A stretch of DNA of 64,000 bases, from contig OX359280.1 of assembly GCA_947179155.2 (NCBI GenBank), positions 16,602,165-16,666,164 of the forward strand, read 5' to 3'. This stretch comes from Hedera helix. Its lineage: Eukaryota > Streptophyta > Magnoliopsida > Apiales > Araliaceae. The position numbers and the translations under genes are program-made. A model generated the notes under the pieces. It searched no databases. It had not been told where the DNA came from and saw only the letters and a list, made by a program, of their open reading frames with translations. The first letter of the stretch is position 1. Each line of letters starts with the position of its first letter. Of the stretch, positions 13,274 through 25,074 are shown piece by piece.

Positions 13274-13285
13274 TGGTATCAGAGC
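13274..13285 (+). other. Primer binding site of the LARD (tRNA-Met)
   Basis: TGGTATCAGAGC starts two bases after the 5' LTR end. It is complementary to the 3' end of plant initiator tRNA-Met and would prime minus-strand DNA synthesis. Confidence 0.9.
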
Positions 13286-16100
13286 TATAACCTTAATAAG
13301 AAAGAATAAAGTTAGTTGCGTGTTCTAAAAACTCAAGCGTATAGTAAGCTCGTGACTCATAATTGTATGGTGGAGCCCCTCAGCGAATGGGCAACTATGG
13401 CCTGACTAGGACAAGCTCCACAAGCCATATGATTATGGTAAGTTCCTGAGCCCAAATACGTGACAAGTTTGATGAACATAGGGAAATTAAATTAGAGAGA
13501 TTTAAGTTGAGAAAGATAGTCCTCAAATATTGGTTAAGGTTAAGGAAATATGAAAGATATAAAATTATAAGAAAGAGATAGAGATGTTAAGAAATATTTG
13601 AATGAAGATAATGAATTGAGAAAATTTATAAGTTCAATTAAGAATATATCTGAAAGAATATTTGAATGGATTCAAAGATGAATCTCAAAGAAAATTAGGG
13701 GACACCTGATGCAAGCAATAAAGATGACAAAGAAATCTAAAAAGCATAGAAATAGATCATAATAACATAATCAGGAACGGTAAGAGAATCGTACTACGAT
13801 ACGATCACAAGATAAGAAAAGCGAGTAAGAAATAGATTGTGAAGCAAGATCATGATGGGATCAAGTGAAAATATGAAATAACAGAGTGACCTGTTAATGG
13901 TCGAAAAGGTATAGCTTGATGCTATAAAGAGATATGGCACTATGAAATAGTACAAGAAGAATTCAGAGAATGATAAAGCATGAATGATAGAAATGATAAG
14001 GGGACAGAAAGTTTGGGTATGAAATTTCAATTGAGGACTCACGTGGTGACTGAATTGCACAAGCCTTTGTATGGGCAGGGGATTGTGTTTACTTAGTTAC
14101 TATGTGATAATCATTAAAATGTTGGAGTCGCGTTAGCCGTTTTGATAGATAAATAATATTAAGTTTAGGCACGAGTTCTTAAAACTCATGCATATGGCAT
14201 GACTCATAATTGTATGGTATGTTTTGAGCCCCTCAACATATGGATAGTCTTTGATTTGTTCTCAGGCTACATGTTGCTAGGACAAGCTTCTAAACTCATA
14301 TTCTTGTGGTAAGTTCCTGGACTTATAATGTGTGGCAAGTTTGATGAACTATACGGGGGTATAGAAAAGTTGGAGTAGATAGAAATTTTAATATGATAAA
14401 TAATAATAGTCCTAGCAATAAATTTAGTAATTAAGTGAAGAAGCTGAAAGTGAATGTTTAGGGAATTTAGGATATTCCCACTCTTCTAGCTTTGCTAGAT
14501 TTTGAAATTTTTGGCCTCAAGCTATTTTGGCATGAATGTGTTTCAAAAAATATAAATGAAATTTTTTCTAAGCGATTTAAAAAGTGTTTATGCTACTTGT
14601 TTCGACTAGACAAAAATATTTTTAACATCAAAATGTATTTCAAAATAATCATCCATGCACCTTTTATCCCAGTGTAGATGTGATGAATGACGGAATGTTC
14701 AACGTGTTATTGAGATGGTGCGGTACTATTTTGTCATAAGATAATTCAACACCATAAAGTATGGTGTATGAATTATTAACGACGAAATTTTCAACGTACT
14801 GTCAAAATGATGCAGTAACATGAAGTCATAAATGATTTTGATTTATGAAAGTATGTCAGAACTATAAGTCAATGCCATTTGACTCGGCTAGACATTTCGA
14901 AAAGTTTTGACATGATGAATGTTTTAAAAAAATTTGCGGGTTATAAATTGTTAAAAGTAAGTCTATGCTAATTGATCTAGCTAGACAAACGTGAAGAAAT
15001 ATAAGTCTAAGCTATTTGATTCAGCTAGATAAATTTTGAAATGTATTGAATTCGTATTCTTTGAAAGTTATAACCTATTAAATTACTTTTGAATGAATTC
15101 TAAGGCTGAGATGAACAAAAAGATTAAGAATATTGCAGGTTGATCGAATGGTCACCTGGCATAGCAAGACACAGGCATTACAGACTGATCATCTGGCTTG
15201 CCAATGTATGGTGAAACATCCATCACTTTAATGACAGATTGATCCACTGTCAGGGTTTGTAGTATGAAGTACTCGGGGAGCGAAGTACTGTTAAACTGGG
15301 ATAAATGTTCATTCAGCATATTATGAAAGTTTGTCCAAAATATAAATTTTGAATTCCTCTACTCTTATGAAGATTGGATGGTAGGATGGGGTAGTATTCT
15401 TTAATTGTGAGCATTAATGAATGTAATAATTGTGAAGTAAAGAAATTATGAAATGTGGTGGATTAGAAAATTGCAATGTGCAATAACTACGAGAAATGAA
15501 GGAAATAAAGATATGTGGAATAAATGTAACGAAATTGTGAAGTACGAGTACATAGAAATTTCGAGGACGAAATTGTTTAAAGGATGGGTGAATGTGACAC
15601 CCAAGATTTTTGAAATAATTTCAAATAAGGATTATGATAAATTAAGTAAAGGTTAGTGTTTAAAACCTAGTGTTGAATAATAGATGTATTAAGGAATGAT
15701 TTATGGAATGTGAAAAAAATTTATGCATATGAATTAAGAAAAGAAGGATGAATGTGTAGAATGTAAATGATGTGCAATAAAGAGTAAGCAATAAGTTGAT
15801 TGAGTAAAGGTAAGTCTATGACTAAAGAAAAGAAATTTTCAGAGAATGATAAATTATCTTGATAAGTGTATCAGGAAATGAGTTAAAGTTTTAGGAATAA
15901 AATTTTTAAAGAAATATGAAATATAATGTTGAGTTAAGAATTGAATATTTTGACAGTTATGATTTTTATTGGAATTATCCATGTAAGTTATGAATTTAAA
16001 GAAGTAAAATATGATTTATCAAGATAAAGGTATAACAAGGTGCTATAAATGAAATACGTATGATTATTACGGTAATTATGATTCCGAGAACGGAATCCTG
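13286..16100 (+). other. LARD interior, non-coding, with internal duplications
   Basis: No gene. A ~160-bp block at 13318-13475 (motifs GACTCATAATTGTATGG, GAGCCCCTCA, GACAAGCT, GGTAAGTTCCTG) recurs with changes at 14166-14345. Between 14480 and 15050 a motif like TTTGACTCGGCTAGACA recurs about five times. Around 15130-15245, GACTGATCATCTGGC-like words recur. At 15553-15600 a sequence resembling an older pol-end/PPT/LTR-start junction is followed by TGTGACACCC, which suggests that a fragment of another element was captured. Confidence 0.7.
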
Positions 16101-16115
16101 TTAAGGGGGGAAGAA
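16101..16115 (+). other. Polypurine tract of the LARD
   Basis: TTAAGGGGGGAAGAA lies immediately before the 3' LTR start TGTGAGG, the expected place of the plus-strand primer. Confidence 0.85.
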
Positions 16116-16451
16116 TGTGAGGATCCGAATTTTCAGAATTTCTTTAATAAAATTAAATAAGAATTTAATTGATAAAATTATCAAGGTTGTTAAATTAATT
16201 ATTATTTTATGTAATTTAAGGTATATGGTGAGATTTAGTTGATAAATTAAATATGTACAGAGATGGTAATAAATTATGTTGATTTAAAATAATTGAAAAG
16301 CAAATAAATTGTATAAAAACAATTTATTAAGAATTAGAGAAATTTCATATAAAGGTACAATAAATTGTACAAAAGAATTCTTGTGGAAGTGCAGAAATTT
16401 TGATTTAATAGTATATGTGGTAATGTAAGATATATGAATGAAATTTGTATA

Positions 16452-16674
16452 TCTATTATATAAAACAGAGCGGCTCCAATCCCAATACTTCAATATCCAA
16501 CGATCTCAAATCAATTTACGCTTCAACACCCAACGGAATAAAATCTTTTAAGGCTTCAACATCCAACGGTCACTAATATATCTTTCATTTCCCCCATCTC
16601 CCAATTCAAATTCTAACTTTCAAAAATCTACCCACTCACATTTCTCACCCAAATCAAATTCTAAACTATAATAT

Positions 16675-16773
<99 letters not shown>

Positions 16774-16774
16774 C

Positions 16775-16808
<34 letters not shown>

Positions 16809-16860
16809 TGATAATGATAATGATAATAATAGTAATAATATTGTAGTAGTAGTAGTAGTA

Positions 16861-16909
<49 letters not shown>

Positions 16910-16934
16910 TAATATTAATAATATAATAGTAGTA

Positions 16935-16966
<32 letters not shown>

Positions 16967-17018
16967 TAATATAATAATAATAATTAATATAATAATAATA
17001 ATAGTAGTAGTAATAATA

Positions 17019-17111
<93 letters not shown>

Positions 17112-17126
17112 TAATAATAATAATAA

Positions 17127-17193
<67 letters not shown>

Positions 17194-18214
17194 TGTAATA
17201 ATAGTAATAATAATAGTAATTGTTATTATTATTACTATTATTATAATAATTGTAGTAGTAATAATAATAATAATAATAATAATAATTATAATTATTATAA
17301 TAATAATAAATAAATAAAATTGCACGTAAACAACATGAGTCACCCTTTTAGCATTGATGTCATTTTTCTGTTTGTCGGGTATTGTGGTCGTTATATTTAC
17401 ACATGTAAATTAATTTGGGCAGAAAATCACGGAGACGGTTCAGATTCATACTAATTGATTTGTAAGTTATTTTATGTTGCAAAGAGTATTTAAGTAATAG
17501 AGCATTTTTGAAATTTTTATCTACACCGTGTCTTTAGGCACGGATAATTACGTATCATCTCTTTGGTATTTTTGCGGGATATATCGAAAGTAACTATTGT
17601 AGTAAGTTCTGACTCATGCTATGAAAATCTTTTATCTAATTTCAAAAAAAAATATAGAGAAAAAAATGTTATGGTGATGCGATTTAATTGGTGTTATGAC
17701 AATATTTTTTTATTTAGACTTAAAGAGCTCATTTTATACTTTTGGGTATATATGCAAAAACATTTTTTTTGAATTTTTATATTTTTTTTTTCCTCATTGG
17801 ATCTCACGAAATGGCTTGCAGTACTACCATTTTTCCACAGAAAATATTGTTCATGGATCATATTGATCGATGGTTAGATATACTAGAAGCAAATAAATGC
17901 TGCCAAACTTTTCATTCTGTTTTGTCATTAAAGGAAAGGTGTGTAAGATACTCAAAAATATTATCTTACACAAATTTGAGTTCACTATCGTCAATCAATT
18001 AATTGCTTAAACCTGTTAAGAACTAATTTTAAGTTGGGAATGAGTAGCACACTAATGTTTGTCTCAAAAAGAAACTATGACTGGATTGAGTACTAATCTT
18101 TTTGTATTAATGGTTAGCCACAACAGTTTTAGATTTTTCAATTTAAAAATATTAAGTACAGTACTCAACTATTATATTAATTGCACAATACCTTCAAGCA
18201 CGGGTTATCCCTAG
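16452..18214 (+). mobile_element. Non-autonomous Helitron in the LARD 3' LTR
   Basis: The insert begins TCTATTATATAAAACAGAGCG and ends GGGTTATCCCTAG. It lies between A and T of the host LTR and has made no target duplication. A 5' TC, a 3' CTAG and A/T insertion are the hallmarks of Helitrons. A GGG/CCC mini-stem lies near the 3' end, and a CCGTG...CACGG stem-loop occurs internally near 17527. No Rep/helicase is present. The core is a long ATT microsatellite. ORFs of 69 and 86 residues near 17.6-18.0 kb have no recognisable domain. Confidence 0.75.
16670..17317. repeat. (ATT/AAT)n microsatellite, ~650 bp
   Basis: Almost uninterrupted AAT triplets with patches of AGT and ATG variants. Its translation gives a meaningless Ile/Leu-rich ORF on the minus strand at 16984-17343. 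Confidence 0.95.
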
Positions 18215-20977
18215 TATATACATATATGTGTGTTTATGTTAAATTGAAATTATAAATTTCATTAATTATGGAAACAAATGGATTAATAATTCAAATAATC
18301 TAAATTTAAATGAAAAGTTAACATGGAAGTTAGAAAAATTAGAAATATTGATTATTTAATTAATCAATAAATATGGTGAAGGTTTAAAGATTATTTAAGA
18401 GGAGGAAGTAATTTTATAAATTATATACTAATAAAGTATATAATTTATATAAGAAAATTAAAGTAAAATATTAATGGAAAAATAATTATATAAATTATAT
18501 AAGAATTATTATATAATTGATATAAGATGATTAAATTAATGAGAGGATTAATAAATGTATAATTTTGGAGGAATTTAAGAAATTATTTAAGAAAGGAAAA
18601 TGTAAATATATAAATTATATAATTTATATATAAAGAAGTTAATGTAAATATTAAAGAAATGAAAATAAATGAGAAAAAAATGAATGTTTTAAGTTATTAA
18701 AAATTATATTTATATATAATGGAATTATTATGACTTTTATGAAGAATAATATTTCAGAAACGTGAAAATGTTAGTGTAACATGTTGTCCAAGTAACGGAG
18801 TTAAAATTATGAAAAATAATTTTTATAAGTTATATGAATTATTTTATGATTTTTGGAGGTATAAATTACCTCATATAATTACATGCATGTCATTATATGT
18901 GTACAAAAATTGTCAAGTAATGGACCCGAAAAAAATATAAATATTATTTATAAATCATGTTATGATTTTTGGTGAATTAAAATAAATATTTTATACATAT
19001 TATATAAAATATTTATTACACGATATAATTACGTAATGTATAAAAAAAAATTGCATGCTTGATTTTTGGAACGTCCGAGAGAGAGAGCAAAGTCGGTGGA
19101 ATTGTTGGGCAATCAAAAATAATTAAGTCCAATTGCTTATAAAAAGAAAAGGAAATCAATTAAAAAAAAAGAATAGAGAGAAAAGAAAACAAAACAAAAG
19201 AAGAAGGAAAACTCTCTCTCCACTCTTCCACCACCATGACCACCCGAAACCACCACCACTCACCACCGACCACTATGGTTGCCAAGAGATGAGGAACAAG
19301 CTTCAAGGAGGTTTTCTTTGGCTTGAGGAAGGTATAAGAATTATTTATTTGGTTTAATTATTATTTATGATGATAAATTAAATTTTGTGGAAAAATAGGA
19401 AATAATTAGAATAATTATTCCAAATATTTTTTTGGATATTTATGTGTGAATTATATGATTTTAAGAATAATTTTGTGGTGAAAAATTGGAGCAAAAATAA
19501 ATAATTTTTGCATAATGGGTACTGTTGCCAGAAGAAAACTGAAGAAGAAAAGAAATGGCCGCCCGCGCATTGCGCGGCGGCCAATTTTTTTTCAAACGCA
19601 CGCATATAAACGGCGTCGTTTTGGATAAGAAATTGGGGTCGCGTTATGCGCGACGAAAATTTCTGAAAATGGCAGGAAACGACGTCGTTTGGCGTCGGCA
19701 GTGAGGGGCCGCGCGCAATGCGCTACCGACGTCAACACTGCAAAATTACGGTTTTGCCCCCGATCTTTTCCGGAAATGACCTGCGTTAGAAAATGATTAA
19801 ATAAAAATTCGGACAACCAAAAATGCTAAATTTTGTCCGATGAGCCGGGTTGTCCGTATTGAAGGTGTTTGATATTAAGTTAAATTAATATAGTGAAGGA
19901 TGAGGTTAATATAATCAATCATATTAATTAATAGTTGACTCAACACCCTAAAATAAATCGTCGGGTAGGGTTAATTACATTATTGATGATATTAACTAAT
20001 TAAATTAATATCATGAAGAGATAAATAATTATTATTTGATTATTTTTTGATCATAGGTTGTACGAGAAGCATTATAGAATGAGTAATCATTAGTTCCTCA
20101 ATACAGGCAAGTTCTTCAGTACTTGTATATTAAATGTTTGTCTGATGTGATATATAATTCTTGTTCAAATGCATATAAATTATGTGTTATGTGATCTGTG
20201 GATAATATGACAATTATGTGTACTTTGTGCAATGATGTGAGATATATTGCTATAGTAGAAGCACAACACATGATGTATGACACACACCGAGCATGTTAAG
20301 GTATGTGCTACGTGGAGTATGACATGTGTTAACTGTTAAACTTGTTGAGCCGTTGTGCTCATTACTTGCTTAAAATAAACTTTTGTAGGTAAAGAAATAA
20401 ATTTCAAGAATATCATATTATATTAGAGACGGATCACCCTATAAGGTTGTGAATATAATTGTAATATTTTCAGATGTATAACTCAATATGGGTAAATTGC
20501 AAAGTTTACATTGATATTTTGTATGTACATATACGTTGGATCCGAATAGGATGAATAGCTTTAATGTATGAACTGTAATAGTTCAATATAATGGTTATTA
20601 TAGAAACCATGATATGTCTAATTAAAGATTATGAATCAAGGAATAATTGTACGATGTGAACGATATTAAATTGTGAATGTTGAACTTTATTGAGCTTTAC
20701 GATAGTGATATAGAAAGAAAAAGTGAAGGTTGCGATACAGGGACTAGAATCTAGATATAAGGATTTTAAATATTCAAATATTTTAATACATTGATTAAAT
20801 TGAGAAAAAAAAAATTATACCGAAAATTTGGTAATTGATGACGATAATGTCAATAAATGAATTAATTAAGGTGATTAAAGATTTATTAAAGGACCGAAAT
20901 TTGGACGTTAAGGAAATAATATATAATAAATACGAAATTTAAGGTAATAAAGTTGGTCTAATTTCGGGGTCGTTACA

Positions 20978-20982
20978 ATTCA
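20978..20982. repeat. Target site duplication (ATTCA), right
   Basis: Second copy of the ATTCA that precedes the LARD. Confidence 0.9.
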
Positions 20983-21488
20983 TGGATGATCGTGTGTTAT
21001 GTGTTGCTAGAAATGATGAAATCCTAGATGAAGGTGTTGAACATGTTAAATACATGTATTAATTCTTGCTTGATAGCTTATTATAAGTCTTAAGAGGTGA
21101 AAAACATGAGTTATTAAGAGGAAATTATAATATTAGCCTATGATTTGTATGTAAACTAAATCATAATCTGTAAAGTACGTTAAAAGGTGCATGTAGAAGT
21201 TACACAAGTACACACAGTAACTAAAAATGTATGTGGTTGCATGTGTGGTGCATGGAGTTCAAGAACTCAATTTAAGTTTAAGTATGAAATTGTTAAAGTT
21301 GACAAAATGCCACCAATGCATGATTTTTAGCCATTTTATGCAAATGAAGGTTAAATGAAGCTAAATAGCTAAGTTTTATGTAAATACACGTGTTAGAGTC
21401 AATTTAGAAGTTAATTGGTGTCTATGGCGACAATTGAGGATTTTAAACGTTTTAAAACGTTCAGCGACACCTAAAATGAATTTCTTAG
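20978..21488 (+). mobile_element. LTR family C, continuation after the LARD
   Basis: Continues the match to the inverted LTR at 27150-26690, up to a GACACCTAAAA word near 21470. There the inverted copy continues with unique LTR sequence while this copy passes into a tandem array. Confidence 0.7.
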
Positions 21489-22365
21489 AACCTATTTGTT
21501 TACAAATTTAAAGAAAATTCGAAAATATTTAGAAGGTTTCCTTAAATAAAGACTTGGGTTAGTTGTAAACATCATTTTGATTGTGAAAGTTAATGAATTG
21601 TTCCTTTTGAAGCTAAACATAGTATAACGAAGTGATAAGGCTTTAAATCACCTATTTGTTTGTGAATTTAGAGAAAATAACGAAACAATTAGAAGATTTC
21701 CTTAAATTAAGACTTGTGTTAGTTGTATGGATCATTTTGACGGTGAGAGTTATTGGATTGCTCATTTTAAAGCTAAACAAAGTTGGGTGAAATAGTAGGG
21801 GTCTATATCACCTATTAATTTTTGAATTCCAAATAAATAACAAAACAACTAGACGGTTCCCTTAAATGAATACTTTTGTGAGTTGTAAGTATTATTTTGA
21901 TTGCGAGAATGATTAAATTGCTCGGTTTAATGATAGAAAAATTAGAATGAAGTAATAGGAATCTAAATCATATATTTGTTTGAAAATTTAAAAGAAATAA
22001 TGAAACAACAAGAATATTTTCTAAAAGGAAGACTTGTGTGAGTTGTAAGAATCATTTTAGTTATAATAGTGATTGAATTGCTCCTTTTGAAGATAGTCAA
22101 ATTACAACGAAGTTAGAGGACTCTAAATCACCTATTTATTTGCAAATTTTAAAAAAATCAGAAATATTTAGAATGTTTTCTTAAATAAAGACTTGGGTTA
22201 GTTGTAAGCATCATTTTGATTGCGAGAGTTATTGGATTGTTCCTTTTGAAGCGAAACATAGTAGAATGAAGTAGTAAGGCTTTAAAGCACCTATTCGTTT
22301 GTGAATTTAGAGAAAATAACGAAACAATTAGAAAGTTTCCTCAAATTAAGACTTGTGCTTATTGT
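21489..22365. repeat. 160-bp tandem satellite, about 5.5 monomers
   Basis: Monomers start with CACCTATTTGTTTG-like sequence at about 21489, 21649, 21809, 21969, 22129 and 22288. The spacing is therefore 160, 160, 160, 160 and 159. Each carries AAGACTTGTGTTAGTTGTA-like and ATCATTTTGATTG-like words at fixed offsets. Monomers 1 and 5 share specific variants, as do 2 and 6, which points to a four-monomer (~640 bp) higher-order unit. The sixth monomer is cut at about 22365 by the LTR fragment beginning there. No coding capacity. Confidence 0.9.
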
Positions 22366-22674
22366 AGAATACACAATGTAATATCCGAAATTATATTCCA
22401 AAAATGACTTGTTAAATTTCCTCCGTCGGAACTAATTAAAATGAATAAATAAATAAATAAATAGTTAATTAATTGATTAAGCTTTTAAATTTTCTTTCTC
22501 TTTACCGAATCTGAAATCTTTTCATTCTAAACAAAATTCTATCTAAAGTTATACATATTTTGATCATATATAATATTTTAATAATTAACAACTTTCTTAT
22601 TCCAAAATAAATTTAAGTATATTTATAAAAATATTCTTTCTATTTTTAATTATGTTACAAACAATTATTATTAC

Positions 22675-22728
<54 letters not shown>

Positions 22729-23139
22729 GTCAAAACTCTAAAGTTACAAAAATAATAATTTAATATCTCAAAATGTTAATTACTAAAAAAAATATACCAA
22801 AAATATATATACTAACAAACTAAATAGCATACAAAAATTAAGGCTTACAAAATTAAAACGAATAAAAAAAAATTAAATAATTACACAAAGAAAGAAAAAG
22901 AAACATACCCGAAATTATGAGGTTCGCAGTTCGCCCACGTCCTCGACACTAAAAAATTTAATTAAGGAGGTCCTTACTAAAAAGGTCCTCACACAAAAAG
23001 TTCATCACACAAATTGGAGGTACTTAATGTTTGTGAATTAAAATGGGAAGGGGGCAAGGTCATAAATATAGTTAAGGAAAGGGAGGATGGCTTTAAAAGT
23101 AGGTGATCTGGGATTATTGAAAAATGACCAAGTATTACA
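22364..23139 (-). mobile_element. LTR of family M2 (minus strand), truncated
   Basis: On the minus strand it begins TGTAATACTTGGTC at 23139 and is preceded by a polypurine tract, so it acted as a 3' LTR. It matches 28926-29644 closely, and the match stops near 22364 where the satellite begins. A (TTA)n tract at 22663-22728 is much longer than the equivalent at 29213-29235. Confidence 0.75.
22663..22728. repeat. (TTA)n microsatellite in M2 LTR
   Basis: About 22 triplets. The allelic position in the sister LTR (29213-29235) has about 7. Confidence 0.9.
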
Positions 23140-23153
23140 TTACTTCCCCCTTA
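23140..23153 (-). other. Polypurine tract before the M2 3' LTR
   Basis: On the minus strand TTTTTAAGGGGGAAGTAA precedes the LTR start. It is preceded in turn by TTTCGGGGACGGAATCC, the usual wording at the end of pol in plant Ty3/Gypsy elements. Confidence 0.75.
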
Positions 23154-23325
23154 AAAAGGATTCCGTCCCCGAAATTAAAAGAATGGGACGAACCTAACTA
23201 TCAAATAGATGCGAATACTCCGCTCGAAGAGAATCTGAATTATATTCTCAAGTAATCTCCTGCTTCGAATGATTCTTCTACAAAACCATAGTAAATGGAA
23301 ACATCTTTCTCCTCATAATTTGTTC

Positions 23326-24912
23326 TTAACGATCTAAAATCGCATCGGATTGCTCTTCACAAGAAAAATCCTTTTGAATCTTATCGAACGGACTAAGTTT
23401 ACCTTTTAACCCAAATCTCACATCAAAATTGTGCATACCCATTGTCAAAAGATTAGCCCTAAGAATTTCATCTCCAAATCTAATAGAACATCCTCGATAC
23501 TGGTTAAAGCCAACAACAGAAATCCTCATCGGAGTAGCAATAAGCATATCAAAATTTAAGGACTAATATGGTGCACCAAGATACCAAACAAAAGAATGTG
23601 CCACGGTTGAATAAGTAAAATCAGTATCAAATCAAATAGACGTTTCACGACTACCAACTAAAAGAGTGCTAGAAACAGTACCTGACTCACCTGCCGCTTG
23701 ATTATATGCCAAGGCAAACACCCGTCCACCATTGCGCTGACCGACATTATCACCATTATTACCTTCACCATTACCACGTGGTCCGGTACAGTCCTTGGCA
23801 AAGTGACCTATCTGCCCATATAAGAAGCATGCACCAGTAACTCTATAACACAGTCTCCCAGGATGATTAGCCCCACGAGTAACACAAGGAGCTATCGGAA
23901 TAAGATTAGGGTTACCCCCACCTACTGGCCCTGGGTAACGACCCTGATTTTATCTTTGCTGACCACCTCGATTCCTATTCCACTGACCACCTTGATTCCT
24001 CCCTTGCTGACCCAAAACTTAACCCTGTTGGTCATCTCTATCCCTCTTCCGACTTCCTTCTGGTTTAGAAGCCTGAAAATCTTGTTGTTCCATTTCGATA
24101 TTCTTGGTTGCATTAGCCATTGCTGACATATCCTCAAACTTGGTGTTAATGAGATGTTGACGATATTTATAGTGAATTTTTTACTTAAATTTCTCTGCCT
24201 GTTCTGCTGCAGTCCCTGCTGAAGTTCCCACAAAACCTGCCAACTTAGTGAACCTTGTCATGAAATATGTGATGGACTCGTCATCTTTCTACTGAATAGA
24301 TAAAAACTCCCTACCATATGTCTCCTTATCAGCAGTTGAGAAATACTGCTAATAAAAGACATCACAAAATTCTACCAATGTAAGTGTCTCGACAAATCTG
24401 TCACCCTTTGTTGCTTTTACAGCTTTCCACTAGCTTTAACCATCCTCATCTAATTTGTAAGCAGCCAACAACACTCTCTGGTTATCTGAGCACCCCAACA
24501 TATCAAAGATCTTCTCTAAATGGGCAATCCAATTTGCTGCTTCAATTGGAGTTGGAGTTGAACTAAATGAATGTGATTTCTGCTTCTGAAACCTTTCTAA
24601 CCATACATATGTTGGCACCACAAACTAGTCAATACCATTTGCATTACCTAACTCTTCATTTACCTGTGGACCACCAATATCCGGGTTTCCTTGATTAGGA
24701 TTTTCTGACGGTTGCTATTGCATCTGTATCGCTTGACTGACTTGTGCCACTAACTGCGGTAAAGCTTGATTAACTGTTTGATTTACCAAGATTATCAATT
24801 GAGCGTTATCCAGACCATTAGGTTGCACATTAGGTTGCGCATTGGGTTGGGCCCCACCTCTTCCTCTACCATTACCTCGCCTCCCAGCACTTCTAACAGA
24901 TTAATGAGCCAT
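23326..24912 (-). pseudogene. gag-protease pseudogene (Ty3/Gypsy, chromovirus-like)
   Basis: From an ATG at 24912 one frame can be followed to about 23326 through many stop codons. It shows in order: an Arg/Gly-rich N-terminus, a capsid domain (PIEAANWIAHLEKIFDMLGC, then SITYFMTRFTKLAGF), a basic Gln/Gly-rich linker, a zinc knuckle and a protease-like tail (ISVVGFNQYRGCSIRFGD). In the knuckle the second Cys is Tyr (CFLYGQIGHFAKDC), which would abolish zinc binding. The stops are TAA or TAG codons one transition from sense codons. After the protease part the sequence jumps to the pol-end/PPT, so RT, RNase H and integrase are deleted. The chromovirus (Tekay/Del) affinity is inferred from gag wording and the long LTR. 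Confidence 0.8.
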
Positions 24913-25058
24913 CTAAGAACAACGGATGAAAGAAAAATAGATTCGAGGCAAATTTTTAATACAAACTGATATTATAAATTAACAGAAAATCTAACTCATA
25001 AATCTACCCATAATTTATAGGTCGAATCTAAATAGGTTTTCTACAAGAAAGAAACATA

Positions 25059-25070
25059 GCTCTGATACCA
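25059..25070 (-). other. Primer binding site (tRNA-Met), minus strand
   Basis: TGGTATCAGAGC on the minus strand, four bases after the LTR end at 25075 and 147 bases upstream of the gag ATG. It ties LTR family C to the gag pseudogene at 23326-24912. Confidence 0.9.
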
Positions 25071-25074
25071 ACTC

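Larger units (their letters stand above)
10172..20977 (+). mobile_element. Large non-autonomous LTR retrotransposon (LARD-like), complete
   Basis: The element has two LTRs starting TGTGAGGATCCGAA and ending GGGTCGTTACA, a tRNA-Met PBS, a G-rich polypurine tract and 5-bp ATTCA target duplications. The 5' LTR is 3100 bases. The 3' LTR is 3099 after removal of the Helitron inside it. The internal region is 2844 bases and shows no gag, protease, RT, RNase H or integrase. Long LTRs with a short non-coding interior fit the LARD class, which relies on proteins of another element for movement. The LTRs are very similar, so insertion is fairly recent relative to its neighbours. It sits inside LTR family C. 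Confidence 0.93.
16116..20977 (+). repeat. 3' LTR of the LARD, split by a Helitron
   Basis: Matches the 5' LTR from 16116 to about 16451 and from 18215 to 20977 with only scattered differences. The intervening 1763 bases are absent from the 5' LTR, which defines the inserted element exactly. Confidence 0.93.

Noticed and set aside
16984..17343. 119-residue Ile/Leu-rich ORF
   Set aside because: It is the translation of the ATT microsatellite.
11888..19816. A 74-residue minus ORF conserved at 11888-12112 and 19592-19816
   Set aside because: The two places are the LTR pair of one element, so the similarity reflects duplication and not selection. No domain is recognised.
21489..22365. CRISPR-like array of direct repeats
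   Set aside because: Units are 160 bp with no unique spacers between short repeats. This is a plant satellite.
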